From: Taeniopygia guttata
Taxonomy: Eukaryota; Chordata; Aves; Passeriformes; Estrildidae
DNA length: 64,000 nt
Assembly: GCF_048771995.1 (NCBI RefSeq)
Contig: NC_133063.1
Span: 27,608,810-27,672,809 of the forward strand
Reading direction: 5' to 3'
Under the pieces are notes generated by a model, which had not been told where the DNA came from, made no database searches, and was given only the letters and a program-made list of their open reading frames with translations. This document shows, piece after piece, positions 63,301 through 64,000 of the stretch (positions are counted from its first letter, which is position 1; every line of letters begins with the position of its first letter). A program made the translations under genes and the position numbers.

Positions 63301-64000
63301 TGAGATACACTAGCATAGATACTGTACAGTTTACACAGTATTCAATGAACATAAAAATAATAGGTCTTGTTACTTGATATTGCTCTGACAAAGAGCAGTA
63401 TGGGATAAATACTTTGAGTGTGTGTCATGGCACTTTTCCAAATTTCACTTGTAGATTTGGACTGGTAATGATCAAAAAAGCAGTGAGTGGAGGTGGTAAC
63501 CTGGCTGGCAACAAAATTCATACACACTGTCAAAGAAACCATGTACTTTATAATTTTCCTTCCCACTTTCTAGTTCTCAGTTATATTGAGGGTGTGAAAT
63601 AAAGAATTAGGGAAAGATATCTCAGTCTGGTAAATTACTGACAGCAAAATAAATACCCCATATTGAATAATGAACACTAGTTATTAAAATGATTTAGTCA
63701 CAGTGAATGTAGTTTAGGCTATGTTTTTTCTTCAGGGTTTTCAGATGATGCGTGCATTTCTAACATGTGGACCATTTGCAGCTTTTAATTGCAAGAGAAC
63801 TTATTTACAGAACAGACCTTTTCACACTAGTTCTTTTCGCAGTTTTGCTCCTGGTTCTCTGTGGTAAATATCAGAGATCTGAAACAAGATTATTTTGTCG
63901 TGCTTTGAGTTTGCATCGCCAAGAAATGGCACAGCTAAGAAACATCTTATTTTACTTTCCTTCGAGGCTCATTTCAGTGTTCTTCCTGGTTATTCAATCC
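60361..64000. other. Gene-free AT-rich stretch
   Basis: No supported gene. The 175-codon minus-strand ORF 60,810-60,283 ends inside the antisense CR1 in a non-CR1 frame and shows no domain. Confidence 0.55.
62178..62204 (+). repeat. T27 homopolymer and T-rich patch
   Basis: Twenty-seven T, followed within 30 bp by two further runs (T11 and T12, 62,236-62,259). The Lys-rich minus-strand ORFs here are translations of this tract. Confidence 0.9.

Overview
This is vertebrate nuclear DNA, almost certainly from a songbird (passerine), and it is mostly non-coding. The bird call rests on repeats: CR1 retrotransposon 3' ends with their octamer tails (near 196, 16,247 and 59,848), a tRNA-Ile-headed SINE with a CR1 tail resembling the zebra finch family TguSINE1 (19,853-19,997), and ERV long terminal repeats (LTRs) of passerine type. 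Family names are from recognition, not a database search. There are no operons, CRISPR arrays, phage genes or intact tRNA/rRNA genes.

The only cellular gene I can support is RFESD, a Rieske-type [2Fe-2S] domain protein, on the minus strand. Three coding exons (7544-7364, 7273-7239, 7031-6738) join in frame through GT-AG introns and carry both metal-binding motifs (C-Y-H and C-P-W-H). A poly(A) signal lies 59 bp beyond the stop. The initiator exon is not confidently located. In human, RFESD lies at 5q15 between ARSK/GPR150 and SPATA9/RHOBTB3; much of human 5q corresponds to the avian Z chromosome, so Z linkage is a reasonable inference. None of those neighbours was recognised here.

Layout. 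0.2-1 kb: truncated antisense CR1. 1-6.6 kb: non-coding. 6.7-7.5 kb: RFESD. 7.6-15.9 kb: non-coding with small microsatellites. 15.9-16.3 kb: CR1 end plus a pentamer repeat. 19.85 kb: the SINE. 21.5-22.3 kb: LTR-retroelement-like block. 22.3-37.8 kb: AT-rich, gene-free DNA with two notable perfect or near-perfect palindromes (29.6 and 32.2 kb). About 37.8-42.7 kb: a heavily decayed endogenous retrovirus complex with recognisable pol and probable env remnants, a hexanucleotide array and an inserted LTR. 42.8-43.3 kb: possible further LTR remnant on the minus strand. 44.6-46.3 kb: long ERVL-type solo LTR. 49.7-50.0 kb: a second, shorter solo LTR. 50-59.8 kb: gene-free. 59.8-60.4 kb: antisense CR1 with a readable reverse-transcriptase tail. 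60.4-64 kb: gene-free.

I found no coherent new multi-gene system. The items most worth checking are the 19-bp perfect hairpin at 32,225-32,271, the structure of the ERV complex, the one-sided strand bias of long T-tracts, and the missing first exon of RFESD.
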